NCBI GenBank assembly: GCA_900759225.1
Contig: CAAEUM010000295.1
Span: 1 to 15,321 of the forward strand
Direction: 5' to 3'
DNA: 15,321 bases
Origin: Lachnospiraceae bacterium
Lineage (GTDB): Bacteria; Bacillota; Clostridia; Lachnospirales; Lachnospiraceae
Shown: positions 1-7,146 of the stretch, piece by piece
Position numbering within the stretch: position 1 is the stretch's first letter
Layout of the letters: the number at the start of each line of letters is the position of its first letter
Translations under genes and position numbers: made by a program
The notes under the pieces: generated by a model
Seen by the model: only the letters and a program-made list of their open reading frames with translations
Database searches by the model: none
Told to the model about the DNA's origin: nothing

Positions 1-322
1 CAATAAATGCCTGGGAGAAAGAAACAGCAGCCTGTTTTTTATCAATCAGTTTCTTTCTATATCTTCGGATCTGACGTTCAATGACCTCCTCTACCAAATC
101 GATTGATACATACATGTCGGTACTTGATTCCTCGGCCCGGATCGTATTTCCCTTAACCGGAATCGTCACTTCAATTTTCTGTCTGTCCTTCTGAGCGCTT
201 AAAGCTACAATAACTTCGGTATCCGGAGTGAAAAAATGTTCTAGCTTGCCGATTTTCTTCTCAATAGCAGCTTTCAAGCCTGGAGTTACCTCAATATTCC
301 GCCCTGTTATAGTATAACGCAT
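1..322 (-). CDS. hpf: Ribosome hibernation promoting factor HPF (partial, C-terminal part outside window)
   Basis: The minus strand reads from ATG at 322-320 and stays open to the window edge, giving about 107 residues. The protein starts MRYTITGRNIEVTPGLKAAI and continues with a basic helix rich in Arg and Lys (IERQIRRYRKKLIDKK). This is the N-terminal S30AE/YfiA fold of HPF, which binds the 30S subunit and silences ribosomes in stationary phase. Long HPFs of Firmicutes are roughly 175-190 residues and use a C-terminal domain to dimerise 70S into 100S particles; that domain would lie to the left of base 1 and is not visible. AAAGGAG (complement of 331-337) sits 8 nt before the start. The gene is divergent from secA across a long intergenic region. 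Family identity is secure; short versus long form cannot be decided here. Confidence 0.93.
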   Translation of the reverse strand, partial: MRYTITGRNIEVTPGLKAAIEKKIGKLEHFFTPDTEVIVALSAQKDRQKIEVTIPVKGNTIRAEESSTDMYVSIDLVEEVIERQIRRYRKKLIDKKQAAVSFSQAFI

Positions 323-353
323 AATATCAACTCCTTTTTTCTGAGATACTGTA

Positions 354-382
354 AGTATATCATGCTTGTTTCAAAAAAACAA
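354..382 (-). promoter_or_regulatory. Predicted sigma-A promoter of hpf
   Basis: On the minus strand a -35-like TTGTTT (complement of 377-382) is followed after 17 bp by TATACT (complement of 354-359). A TGn extension precedes the -10. The predicted start lies near 348, about 25 nt before the hpf ATG. The -35 is weak and the extended -10 carries most of the signal. A stationary-phase sigma factor could also act here, but I see no clear consensus for one. Confidence 0.5.
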
Positions 383-599
383 TAAAAAATAAATAAATTG
401 CCGAACAATTCATGATAATTTTCCATAAAAAAACTCTTTAAAAGACAGAAATGGCTATTGGATTCCTAATTATATAGGGCTTAAAAAGTCAATAGAAAAT
501 CATGTTTTTTATGAGGTACGTTGAAAATTTATCAGAAGTATACAAAAATGAAATGCAGGTTAAGGAAAAGAGAAAAATCAGTTAATCACCATACTAAAT

Positions 600-714
600 T
601 GTGGATAATGTGGATAAATCGGTGTATAACTAAAAAAACGCATAAAATAAGAAAAAATGAATGTGGATAACTTTGTGGGTAATGTGTATAAGCTTCTGTG
701 GACACTGTGGACAT
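600..714 (-). promoter_or_regulatory. Array of DnaA-box-like 9-mers
   Basis: Eight 9-mers related to TGTGGATAA, the reverse complement of the DnaA box TTATCCACA, lie in one orientation. Three are perfect: 600-608, 609-617 and 662-670. Good variants are 674-682 (TGTGGGTAA) and 683-691 (TGTGTATAA, which fits TTATNCACA). Weaker ones are 621-629 (GGTGTATAA), 697-705 (TGTGGACAC) and 706-714 (TGTGGACAT). Three pairs abut exactly at 9-bp steps; the gaps inside the two blocks are 3, 3 and 5 bp. An A-rich stretch of 32 bases (630-661) separates the blocks. DnaA binding is inferred from the match to the known consensus. Whether this is an origin, a titration site or a promoter control region cannot be told from the window. 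Confidence 0.8.
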
Positions 715-735
715 GCTAAAAAACGAACACATTTT

Positions 736-765
736 TTGTGCAAATTGCTTGGTTAACAATAAAAT
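736..765 (+). promoter_or_regulatory. Possible weak promoter downstream of the DnaA-box array
   Basis: TTGTGC at 736-741 and TAAAAT at 760-765 are separated by 18 bp. The predicted start near 772 would lie just before the Shine-Dalgarno sequence of the mini-ORF at 785-832. The -35 is poor, so this is a low-confidence call. Confidence 0.3.
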
Positions 766-784
766 AGCGAAAACAGGGGGTGAA

Positions 785-832
785 ATGGGGATGGAAAACG
801 AGTGGGCAGAATTATGCAGGATCTTCGCATGA
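785..832 (+). CDS. Mini-ORF with strong Shine-Dalgarno, possible leader peptide or gene remnant
   Basis: AGGGGGTGA at 775-783 is a near-ideal Shine-Dalgarno sequence. It is followed by ATG at 785 and, better spaced at 7 nt, by a second in-frame ATG at 791. The frame gives MENEWAELCRIFA from 791 and ends at TGA 830-832. I do not recognise the peptide. It ends before the predicted secA promoter, so it is not obviously in the main secA transcript. It could be a regulatory leader on a longer transcript, the broken 5' end of a lost gene, or chance. The Shine-Dalgarno strength is the only support for translation. Confidence 0.25.
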   Translation: MGMENEWAELCRIFA

Positions 833-873
833 CTGGATTGCTATCGTATAAATGTAAATTTTTTGTGAACCCG

Positions 874-902
874 TTGAATTAATCTATCCCAAGTGCTACA
901 AT
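874..902 (+). promoter_or_regulatory. Sigma-A promoter of secA
   Basis: TTGAAT at 874-879 and TACAAT at 897-902 are separated by exactly 17 bp. A TGC triplet at 894-896 makes an extended -10. The predicted start is near 909. That leaves a leader of about 87 nt before the preferred secA ATG, and it makes the upstream ATG at 918 an unlikely start. Confidence 0.75.
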
Positions 903-995
903 ATATAAGATTGTACCATGGGCGCAGTGTACGAAAGACAGCGCTCTGAACAGGAATTGAGTTATAATTTAACGAAGAAGTTAGGAGAGTATACC

Positions 996-3569
996 ATGAA
1001 CGTATTTGAAAAGGTGTTCGGGACTCACAGTGAGCGTGAGCTGAAGATGATTCGTCCCATTGTGGCGAAGATTGAAAGCCTGCGCCCTGATATGATAGCT
1101 AAGTCAGATGAGGAGCTGCGCGACCAGACAAGGATTTTTAAGGAGAGGCTGGCAGCCGGCGCCACACTGGATGACATTCTTCCGGAGGCATTTGCCACTG
1201 TGCGTGAGGCAGCCAGAAGAACATTGAATATGGAGCATTTCCCTGTACAGCTTATTGGCGGTATTGTGCTTCATCAGGGCCGTATTGCAGAGATGCGTAC
1301 CGGCGAGGGAAAAACGTTGGTATCTACCTGTCCGGCATACTTAAATGCCTTAAAGGGAAACGGCGTACAGATCGTTACAGTCAATGACTATCTGGCAAAG
1401 CGTGATGCAGAGTGGATGGGACAGGTACACCGCTTCCTGGGGCTGACTGTAGGTGTTGTATTAAATGAGATGAACAGCGAACAGCGTAAAGAGGCTTACG
1501 GCTGTGATATTACCTATGTTACCAATAACGAGCTTGGTTTCGACTACCTTCGTGATAACATGGCCCTTTATAAGGAACAGCTGGTTTTGCGCAACCTGGA
1601 TTACTGTATTATTGATGAGGTTGACTCTGTACTGATTGATGAGGCCAGAACGCCTCTGATCATTTCCGGCCAGAGCGGCAAGTCTACAAAGCTGTATGAA
1701 ATCTGTGATATCCTGGCACAGCAGCTGGAGCGAGGAACTGTTTCCAAGGAATTTTCAAAGATTGATGCCATTATGGGCGAGGAGATCGAGGAGACTGGTG
1801 ATTTCGTTGTAGACGAGAAGGATAAGGTTGTAAACCTGACGGAGCAGGGTGTTAAGAAGGTGGAGGAATTCTTCCGCATTGAGAACCTGGCTGACCCGGA
1901 AAATCTGGAAATCCAGCATAATATTATTCTGGCGCTGCGTGCCCATAATCTGATGTTCAGGGATAAGGACTATGTAGTAAAGGACGATGAGGTCCTGATC
2001 GTAGATGAATTTACAGGCCGTATTATGCCGGGACGACGCTACTCTGACGGTCTTCACCAGGCAATTGAGGCCAAGGAGCATGTAAATGTGCGCCGTGAGA
2101 GCCGCACACTGGCTACGATCACCTTCCAGAACTTCTTTAATAAGTTCGGCAAGAAGGCAGGTATGACCGGTACCGCATTGACTGAGGAGAAGGAGTTCCG
2201 CAATATTTACGGAATGGACGTAATTGCGATCCCGACCAATAAGCCGGTGCTGCGTAAGGATTTGGAGGATGCGGTTTACAAGACAAAGAAGGAGAAATTC
2301 CAGGCAGTTGTAGATGAAGTGGCAGCCGCTCATGAGAAGGGACAGCCGGTTCTGGTTGGCACCATTGCGATCGAGACTTCCGAGCTTCTGAGCAAAATGC
2401 TTAACAAGAGGGGCATTCCTCATAAAGTCCTGAATGCAAAATTCCATGAGCTTGAGGCTGAGATTGTTGCAGATGCCGGTGTACATGGCGCTGTAACCAT
2501 TGCAACCAACATGGCAGGCCGTGGTACGGATATTAAGCTGGATGCTGAGTCAAAGGAACTGGGCGGACTTAAGATCATCGGTACAGAGCGCCATGAATCC
2601 CGCCGTATTGATAACCAGCTGCGCGGACGTTCCGGACGTCAGGGCGATCCGGGTGAATCACGTTTTTATCTGTCATTGGAGGATGACCTGTTAAGGCTCT
2701 TTGGCTCCGAGCGCCTGATGCATATGTTTGAGGCTATGGGCGTTCCAGAGGGAGAACAGATTGAGCATAAGATGCTTTCTAATGCTATTGAGAAGGCCCA
2801 GATGAAGATTGAGGGCAATAACTTTGGTATCCGTGAGCAGCTGCTGAAGTTTGACGAGGTCAATAATGAGCAGAGAGAGGTTATTTATGCAGAGCGCCGC
2901 AAGGTATTGGACGGCGACAACATGCGCGATCTGATTCTGAAGATGATCACGGATATTGTGGAAAATGCAGTGGATATGTCCATTTCTGACGAACAGACTT
3001 CCGATAAGTGGGATTTAAAGGAGCTTAACAACCTTCTTCTTCCAGTTATCCCGCTGCGTCCGGTTATGCTGACGGAAGAGCAGTTAAAGTCCATGAAGAA
3101 GGCAGAATTAAAGCATAATCTGAAGGAAGAGGCAATTAAGCTTTACGAGACGAAGGAAGCAGAATTCCCTGAGGCAGAGCAGATCCGTGAAATTGAGCGC
3201 GTAGTGCTCTTGAAGGTAATTGACAATAAGTGGATGGCTCATCTGGATGACATGGATGCACTGAGAGAAGGTATTGGCCTTCAGGCATATGGCCAGAGAG
3301 ATCCGGTTGTAGAATATAAGATGCAGGGCTATGAGATGTATGAGGCCATGATGGCGGCGATCCAGGAAGAGACGGTGCGTATCCTGTTCCATATCCGAGT
3401 AGAGCAGAAGGTAGAGCGTGAACCGGCTGCAAAGGTTACCGGCACCAACAAGGATACCTCCCTTCAGTCTGCTCCAAAGAAGCGCGCAGAGCAGAAGATT
3501 TATCCAAATGACCCATGTCCCTGCGGCTCCGGCAAAAAGTATAAGCAGTGCTGCGGAAGATTGAAGTAA
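996..3569 (+). CDS. secA: Preprotein translocase ATPase subunit SecA
   Basis: SecA is the cytosolic motor that drives unfolded preproteins through the SecYEG channel by ATP hydrolysis. The 857-residue product has Walker A GEGKT at residues 103-107 and the DEVD box at 207-210. After these come the preprotein-crosslinking region, AGMTGTA, the second-motor motifs [10 protein letters not shown] and [15 protein letters not shown], the helical scaffold, and a C-terminal zinc finger [13 protein letters not shown] at 841-853 that typically binds SecB or ribosomes. Length fits the family (B. subtilis about 840). I chose ATG 996 because AGGAG at 983-987 has ideal spacing and MNVFEKVFG is the usual SecA start. 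An in-frame ATG at 918 would add 26 unconserved residues, has no Shine-Dalgarno sequence and lies about 9 nt from the predicted transcript start. prfB follows, as in B. subtilis. Confidence 0.98.
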   Translation: MNVFEKVFGTHSERELKMIRPIVAKIESLRPDMIAKSDEELRDQTRIFKERLAAGATLDDILPEAFATVREAARRTLNMEHFPVQLIGGIVLHQGRIAEMRTGEGKTLVSTCPAYLNALKGNGVQIVTVNDYLAKRDAEWMGQVHRFLGLTVGVVLNEMNSEQRKEAYGCDITYVTNNELGFDYLRDNMALYKEQLVLRNLDYCIIDEVDSVLIDEARTPLIISGQSGKSTKLYEICDILAQQLERGTVSKEFSKIDAIMGEEIEETGDFVVDEKDKVVNLTEQGVKKVEEFFRIENLADPENLEIQHNIILALRAHNLMFRDKDYVVKDDEVLIVDEFTGRIMPGRRYSDGLHQAIEAKEHVNVRRESRTLATITFQNFFNKFGKKAGMTGTALTEEKEFRNIYGMDVIAIPTNKPVLRKDLEDAVYKTKKEKFQAVVDEVAAAHEKGQPVLVGTIAIETSELLSKMLNKRGIPHKVLNAKFHELEAEIVADAGVHGAVTIATNMAGRGTDIKLDAESKELGGLKIIGTERHESRRIDNQLRGRSGRQGDPGESRFYLSLEDDLLRLFGSERLMHMFEAMGVPEGEQIEHKMLSNAIEKAQMKIEGNNFGIREQLLKFDEVNNEQREVIYAERRKVLDGDNMRDLILKMITDIVENAVDMSISDEQTSDKWDLKELNNLLLPVIPLRPVMLTEEQLKSMKKAELKHNLKEEAIKLYETKEAEFPEAEQIREIERVVLLKVIDNKWMAHLDDMDALREGIGLQAYGQRDPVVEYKMQGYEMYEAMMAAIQEETVRILFHIRVEQKVEREPAAKVTGTNKDTSLQSAPKKRAEQKIYPNDPCPCGSGKKYKQCCGRLK

Positions 3570-3674
3570 GCAGGAATAGGGGAAACGACAGAGACATAAT
3601 CTTTCAGGATGGCAGTCAGGGAATGTTCGCTGTCCTGAGTGGTTTATTAAAATAGAATGAAAGTGGGTGAAGCT

Positions 3675-4812
3675 GTGGTTGAGTTAGATAATTTTAAGTA
3701 TACGTTGTCAACGTATGACAAACCATTAGTGGAAGTGAGGGATTCACTTTGACCTGGATAATAAGGTCAGACGAATCGATGAGTTAGACAAATCTATGGA
3801 GGAACCGGGCTTCTGGGATGACCCGGAGCGTTCCACCAGGCTTGTGCGCGAGGCCAAGCATTTAAAGGATGAGGTAGACACCTTCCGGGAGCTGGAGCAG
3901 GAATATGAGGATATCCAGGTCATGATCCAGATGGGATATGAGGAGAATGACGCTTCCCTTATTCCGGAGATTCAGGGAATGCTGGATCATTTTGCAGAGA
4001 CACTGGAAAAAATGCGCATGAAGCTTCTTCTTTCCGGAGAATATGACGGAAATAACGCGATCCTGCGCCTTAATGCAGGGGCGGGAGGAACAGAGTCCTG
4101 CGACTGGTGCAGTATGCTTTACCGTATGTACTGCCGTTGGGCTGAGAAAAAAGGGTTTAAGACAGAGGTTTTAGACTTCCTGGATGGCGACGAGGCAGGA
4201 ATTAAATCTGTGACTCTGCAGATAAATGGTGAAAATGCATACGGATACCTGCGTTCTGAGCATGGAGTACATCGTCTGGTTCGTATTTCTCCTTTTAACG
4301 CAGCAGGAAAGCGCCAGACCTCTTTTGTGTCCTGTGATGTAATGCCGGAGATAGAGGATGATCTGGATGTGGAGATCAACCCGGATGATATCCGTGTGGA
4401 TACCTACCGCTCCAGCGGCGCCGGCGGACAGCATATCAATAAAACCTCCTCTGCGATCCGTATTACCCATTATCCCACAGGAATTGTGGTAACCTGCCAG
4501 AATGAGCGTTCACAGTTCCAGAATAAGGATAAGGCAATGCAGATGTTAAAAGCAAAGCTGTTTATGCTGAAGCAGGAGGAACAGGCAGCCAAGGCTGCCG
4601 GAATCCGCGGGGATGTAAAGGAAAACGGCTGGGGCAGCCAGATACGTTCCTATGTCCTTCAGCCTTATACTATGGTTAAGGATCACCGCACCGGAGAGGA
4701 AAGCGGAAATGTGGATGCTGTATTGGACGGAAGCATCGACGGCTTTATCAGTGCATATCTGCGCTGGATGAGCCTGGGGTGCCCAGATAAAAATGCGGCT
4801 GCAGCAGAATGA
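3675..4812 (+). CDS. prfB: Peptide chain release factor 2 (RF2), expressed by +1 programmed frameshift
   Basis: RF2 recognises UGA and UAA stop codons and releases the finished chain. Translation likely starts at GTG 3675 (MVELDNFKYTLSTYDKPLVEV), preceded by GGTGA at 3666-3670. Zero frame runs 25 codons to CTT 3747-3749 and meets in-frame TGA 3750-3752. A +1 shift gives GAC at 3751 and 353 further codons, so the full protein is about 378 residues. In that joined numbering the codon-reading SPF tripeptide is at 205-207 and the catalytic GGQ at 250-252, the same positions as in E. coli RF2, which supports both start and shift. The C-terminus (GCPDKNAAAAE) is slightly longer than usual. The gene lies about 105 bp after secA with no clear promoter or terminator between, so co-transcription is likely. 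A naive call would start at ATG 3796 and lose the N-terminus. Confidence 0.95.
3738..3753 (+). promoter_or_regulatory. prfB programmed +1 frameshift site (autoregulatory)
   Basis: The slippery sequence CTTTGAC at 3747-3753 has in-frame UGA at 3750-3752. A Shine-Dalgarno-like AGGG at 3738-3741 lies 5 nt upstream of CTT. In the known mechanism, low RF2 lets the ribosome pause at its own UGA and slip +1, so RF2 controls its own synthesis. All the sequence elements are present. The RF2 reading frame continues intact on the far side, so this is not a sequencing error. Confidence 0.95.
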
Positions 4813-4827
4813 TTGAAACAAAAAGAT

Positions 4828-4874
4828 AAGCCAGCTTCACTGGAAAAATCCGGTGGCTGGCTTGTTCTTTTTTT
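4828..4874 (+). terminator. Rho-independent terminator after prfB
   Basis: Outer stem AAGCCAGC (4828-4835) pairs with GCTGGCTT (4856-4863). After a 2-nt bulge, CACTGG pairs with CCGGTG, with one G-U pair. The loop is AAAAAT and the stem runs into TTGTTC plus seven T. It ends the secA-prfB transcript. Confidence 0.92.
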
Positions 4875-4893
4875 GATACCCCTGTAAAAACAG

Positions 4894-4922
4894 TTGCAAT
4901 CGCCTGTAAATTGTGTTAATAT
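4894..4922 (+). promoter_or_regulatory. Sigma-A promoter of the ACT-regulator/hom unit
   Basis: TTGCAA at 4894-4899 and TAATAT at 4917-4922 are 17 bp apart. TG at 4914-4915 extends the -10. The predicted start is near 4929, inside a dyad at 4922-4940, and the ACT gene starts at 4989. Confidence 0.65.
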
Positions 4923-4940
4923 CTGTGCTACAAGTACAGA
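4922..4940. promoter_or_regulatory. Candidate operator dyad at the ACT-regulator promoter
   Basis: TCTGTGCTACAAGTACAGA is an imperfect palindrome. The outer arms TCTGT/ACAGA match fully and the inner CT/AG match as well, 14 of 19 positions in all. It begins at the last base of the -10 and covers the predicted transcription start, where a bound repressor would block initiation. The first gene of the unit encodes a probable DNA-binding ACT protein, so autoregulation is a reasonable inference. Confidence 0.45.
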
Positions 4941-4988
4941 TGTATTTACAATGCGGACAAACGAAAGCCGGATGAAAGGAAGCGGGAA

Positions 4989-5432
4989 ATGGAAGATAAG
5001 AGCAGGTACTTTGTTGTAAAACAAAAAGCAGTGCCGGAAGTGCTTTTAAAGGTAGTGGAGGCCAAACGCCTTCTGGAATCGGAGCGCGCTCTTACAGTGC
5101 AGGAGGCGACGGACAAGGTTGGAATCAGCCGTAGCTCTTTTTACAAGTACAAGGACGATATACTTCCGTTTTATGACAACACCAAGGGAAAAACCATTAC
5201 CCTGGTAATACAGATGGATGATGTCCAGGGCCTTTTGAGCGATCTTCTTCATGTAGTAGCGGAGTATAAGGCTAATATTCTTACAATTCACCAGAGTATT
5301 CCGGTAAACGGTGTTGCCACACTGACACTCAGCGTGGAGGTGCGGAAGGACACAGCGAATGTGTCCAGTATGATCGAAAAGATGGAGCTTCTATCAGGTA
5401 TCCATTATGTAAAAATTTTAGCAAGAGAGTAG
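4989..5432 (+). CDS. ACT-domain regulator of the PheB/ThrR family (UPF0735)
   Basis: The 147-residue protein has an N-terminal helix-turn-helix-like segment (about residues 35-60, including VQEATDKVGISRSSFYKY). A C-terminal ACT domain follows (about 70-145, with ITLVIQMDDVQGLLSDLLHVVAEYKANILTIHQ). ACT domains bind amino acids and dimerise. The closest known family is PheB of B. subtilis, also described as ThrR, a threonine-pathway regulator acting on the hom operon. Here the gene lies 84 bp upstream of hom, which fits a threonine-responsive role; that role is inferred. AGGA at 4977-4980 precedes ATG 4989 by 8 nt. It has its own promoter and a candidate operator. Family assignment is firm; effector and targets are not shown by the sequence. 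Confidence 0.88.
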   Translation: MEDKSRYFVVKQKAVPEVLLKVVEAKRLLESERALTVQEATDKVGISRSSFYKYKDDILPFYDNTKGKTITLVIQMDDVQGLLSDLLHVVAEYKANILTIHQSIPVNGVATLTLSVEVRKDTANVSSMIEKMELLSGIHYVKILARE

Positions 5433-5483
5433 ATGCTGCATTACGGTCAAGAGGTCAGAAACAGAGATACAATAGCAATTTGG

Positions 5484-5505
5484 CTGTGTATCCAATAAAA
5501 CACAG
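5484..5505. promoter_or_regulatory. Inverted repeat in the hom leader
   Basis: CTGTGT (5484-5489) and ACACAG (5500-5505) form a perfect 6-bp dyad with a 10-base spacer. The right arm touches the hom Shine-Dalgarno sequence AGGGAG at 5504-5509. It could be an operator or an RNA hairpin that limits ribosome access. The half-site CTGT/ACAG also occurs in the dyad at 4922-4940, but the spacing differs (18 versus 13 bases). Confidence 0.3.
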
Positions 5506-5516
5506 GGAGCGAGAGA

Positions 5517-6758
5517 ATGATGAAAGTAGCAGTCATGGGATATGGAACCATTGGTTCCGGTGTTGCAGAAATCCTGGATAAGAACGCAGGTGTGATCGAA
5601 AAACAGGCAGGAGAGCCGGTAGAGCTGAAATATGTGCTTGATCTACGGGAATTTCCGGACAGCCCTGTAGCAGATAAGATGATCCATGATTTTAAGGTGA
5701 TTGAGAATGATAAGGAAGTAGGCCTTGTAGTGGAGGCAATGGGCGGTTTAAAGCCTGCTTATGACTTTGTAAAGGCCTGCCTTCTGAGCGGAAAACATGT
5801 TGTTACATCCAATAAAGCCCTTGTGGCAGCGTATGGCACAGAGCTTCTGGAAATTGCCAGGGAAAAGCAGATTAACTTTTTCTTTGAGGCCAGTGTAGGA
5901 GGCGGTATTCCCATTATCCGTCCCTTATACCACTGTCTCATGGGAGAGCGCATTGAAGAGATTGCCGGTATTTTAAACGGAACCACTAATTATATCCTTA
6001 CAAAGATGGACAAGGAAGGTGAATCCTTTGAACAGGCATTAAAGACGGCTCAGGAGCTGGGATACGCAGAGCGCAATCCTGAGGCAGATGTGGAAGGCTA
6101 TGATACCTGCCGCAAGATTGCGATCCTTACCTCTATGGCAACAGGAAAAGAAGTAAACTACGAGGACATTTACACCGAGGGTATTACAAAAATTACAGAT
6201 ATTGATTTTAAGTATGCAGAAAAGATGGGCACTTCCGTAAAATTATTGGGAACCAGCCGTATGCAGGGCGGAAGGATCAATGCATTTGTTGCTCCGGTTA
6301 TGATCGCAAGAGAGAACCCGCTGTATTCTGTAAGCGATGTTTACAACGGCATTATGGTAAAGGGAAATATGCTGGGAGTATCCATGTTCTATGGAAGCGG
6401 TGCAGGAAAGCTTCCAACAGCCAGCGCAGTGATCGCAGATATCATAGAAGCAGTCCAGAATAAGAGCCAGAATGTGCCGATGGGATGGAGCGGCCAGAAA
6501 CAGGTTATTGAGCCTATGGAGGAAGCCAGCTTCCGCTATTTTGTAAGGATTGCAGGCTCTCTTAAGAATAAAGAGGAGCGTGTGCGGGAGGCCTTTGGAA
6601 ATGTGGAGACGATGGAGCTTCCCGGCCTGGATGAATTTGCTGTGCTTACAGACCAGATGAAAGAGGGCGCATTTAAGAAAGCGGCAGCAGCCTTTGACGT
6701 TAAGGAGCAGGAAGGCTCTGAGTTTGGCATCAAGCAGATGATCCGTGCGGTATTGTAG
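5517..6758 (+). CDS. hom: Homoserine dehydrogenase
   Basis: Hom reduces aspartate semialdehyde to homoserine with NAD(P)H, the branch step to threonine and methionine. The 413-residue protein has the Rossmann dinucleotide loop GYGTIGSGV (residues 8-16). Next come SVGGGIPIIRPL, GILNGTTNYILTKM, and DVEGYDTCRKIAIL with D191, D196 and K200; the D196/K200 pair corresponds to the catalytic Asp/Lys of the family. The C-terminal segment (about 340-410, starting FRYFVRIAGSLKNKEERV) fits the regulatory ACT domain that gives feedback control, usually by threonine. Start is ATG 5517 or the adjacent ATG 5520, both served by AGGGAG at 5504-5509. It lies downstream of a PheB/ThrR-like regulator. No thrB, thrC or aspartokinase is in the window. 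Confidence 0.97.
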   Translation: MMKVAVMGYGTIGSGVAEILDKNAGVIEKQAGEPVELKYVLDLREFPDSPVADKMIHDFKVIENDKEVGLVVEAMGGLKPAYDFVKACLLSGKHVVTSNKALVAAYGTELLEIAREKQINFFFEASVGGGIPIIRPLYHCLMGERIEEIAGILNGTTNYILTKMDKEGESFEQALKTAQELGYAERNPEADVEGYDTCRKIAILTSMATGKEVNYEDIYTEGITKITDIDFKYAEKMGTSVKLLGTSRMQGGRINAFVAPVMIARENPLYSVSDVYNGIMVKGNMLGVSMFYGSGAGKLPTASAVIADIIEAVQNKSQNVPMGWSGQKQVIEPMEEASFRYFVRIAGSLKNKEERVREAFGNVETMELPGLDEFAVLTDQMKEGAFKKAAAAFDVKEQEGSEFGIKQMIRAVL

Positions 6759-6768
6759 GATGGAAATG

Positions 6769-7146
6769 ATGGAGCTTATAAGAGCATTTTTTGAATCATT
6801 CATACAGATAACAGAAACGGTATTCAGGCAGGGATTTCCCTGCCTGTTTTGGCGCCTGACAGGTCTTTACTGCCCGGGCTGCGGCGGAACAAGGGCCGTA
6901 TTTGCTCTGCTTGGAGGAGATGTGCTTTTGAGCCTGAAATATCATCCCCTGGTCGTTTATGGGGCGGCAGTATTACTTGCAGAGCTTGTAAGCTGGCTGA
7001 CAGCCAGGAAATTAAAAAACCCCAGATATTATCTGGGGCATGAAATGATGTTTATTGGGATTGGCGTGGCCATTATCCTTATAAACTGGATCTTTAAAAA
7101 TTATATGCTGGTTGTCCGGGGGATTGACCTTCTCCCATCTTTATAA
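6769..7146 (+). CDS. DUF2752 small membrane protein
   Basis: From ATG 6769 the protein has 125 residues. Its hallmark is TGLYCPGCGGTRA (C35 and C38), the conserved CPxCGxTRA signature of DUF2752, whose function is unknown. Three hydrophobic stretches follow or surround it, around residues 36-47, 58-74 and 90-117, so it is probably an inner-membrane protein. The gene begins 10 nt after the hom stop. AGGA at 6757-6760 overlaps that stop and is well spaced for ATG 6769, which suggests translational coupling. In-frame starts at GTG 6745, ATG 6760 and ATG 6766 are possible. The stop at 7144-7146 overlaps the end of the opposite-strand gene. The CxxC pair could bind metal or be redox active; that is inference. 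No functional link to Hom is evident. Confidence 0.85.
   Translation: MELIRAFFESFIQITETVFRQGFPCLFWRLTGLYCPGCGGTRAVFALLGGDVLLSLKYHPLVVYGAAVLLAELVSWLTARKLKNPRYYLGHEMMFIGIGVAIILINWIFKNYMLVVRGIDLLPSL

Larger units (their letters stand above)
323..995. other. Long A+T-rich divergent intergenic region between hpf and secA
   Basis: About 670 bases hold no convincing protein gene. The left part (about 360-600) is strongly A+T-rich with poly-A and poly-T tracts. In the middle (600-714) lies a same-strand array of DnaA-box-like 9-mers. A 13- to 15-codon mini-ORF with a strong Shine-Dalgarno sequence follows at 785-832. The secA promoter is at 874-902 and the untranslated leader runs to 995. Apart from these elements and the hpf promoter, nothing recognisable was found. 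Confidence 0.8.

Noticed and set aside
918..995. N-terminal extension of SecA starting at ATG 918
   Set aside because: No Shine-Dalgarno sequence, about 9 nt from the predicted transcript start, and the 26 extra residues are not SecA-like. ATG 996 has AGGAG and the usual MNVFEKVFG start.
1755..2486. Open frame of 243 codons on the minus strand inside secA
   Set aside because: It lies fully antisense to a strongly conserved SecA reading frame, has no recognisable domain or Shine-Dalgarno sequence, and its composition fits a shadow frame.
3604..3638. Hairpin between secA and prfB (TCAGGA and CAG pairing with CTG and TCCTGA) as a terminator
   Set aside because: The stem has a 3-base bulge and a 14-base loop, and no T-run follows. 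It may slow or process the transcript but does not look like an intrinsic terminator.
4683..5024. Minus-strand frame of 113 codons across the prfB end and the ACT-gene promoter
   Set aside because: It runs through the prfB terminator, the predicted promoter and the start of the ACT gene, with no family resemblance.
5441..5473. Separate promoter for hom using TACAAT at 5468-5473
   Set aside because: No acceptable -35 lies 16-18 bp upstream (GGTCAA at the 17-bp position). Read-through from the ACT-gene promoter explains hom expression well enough.
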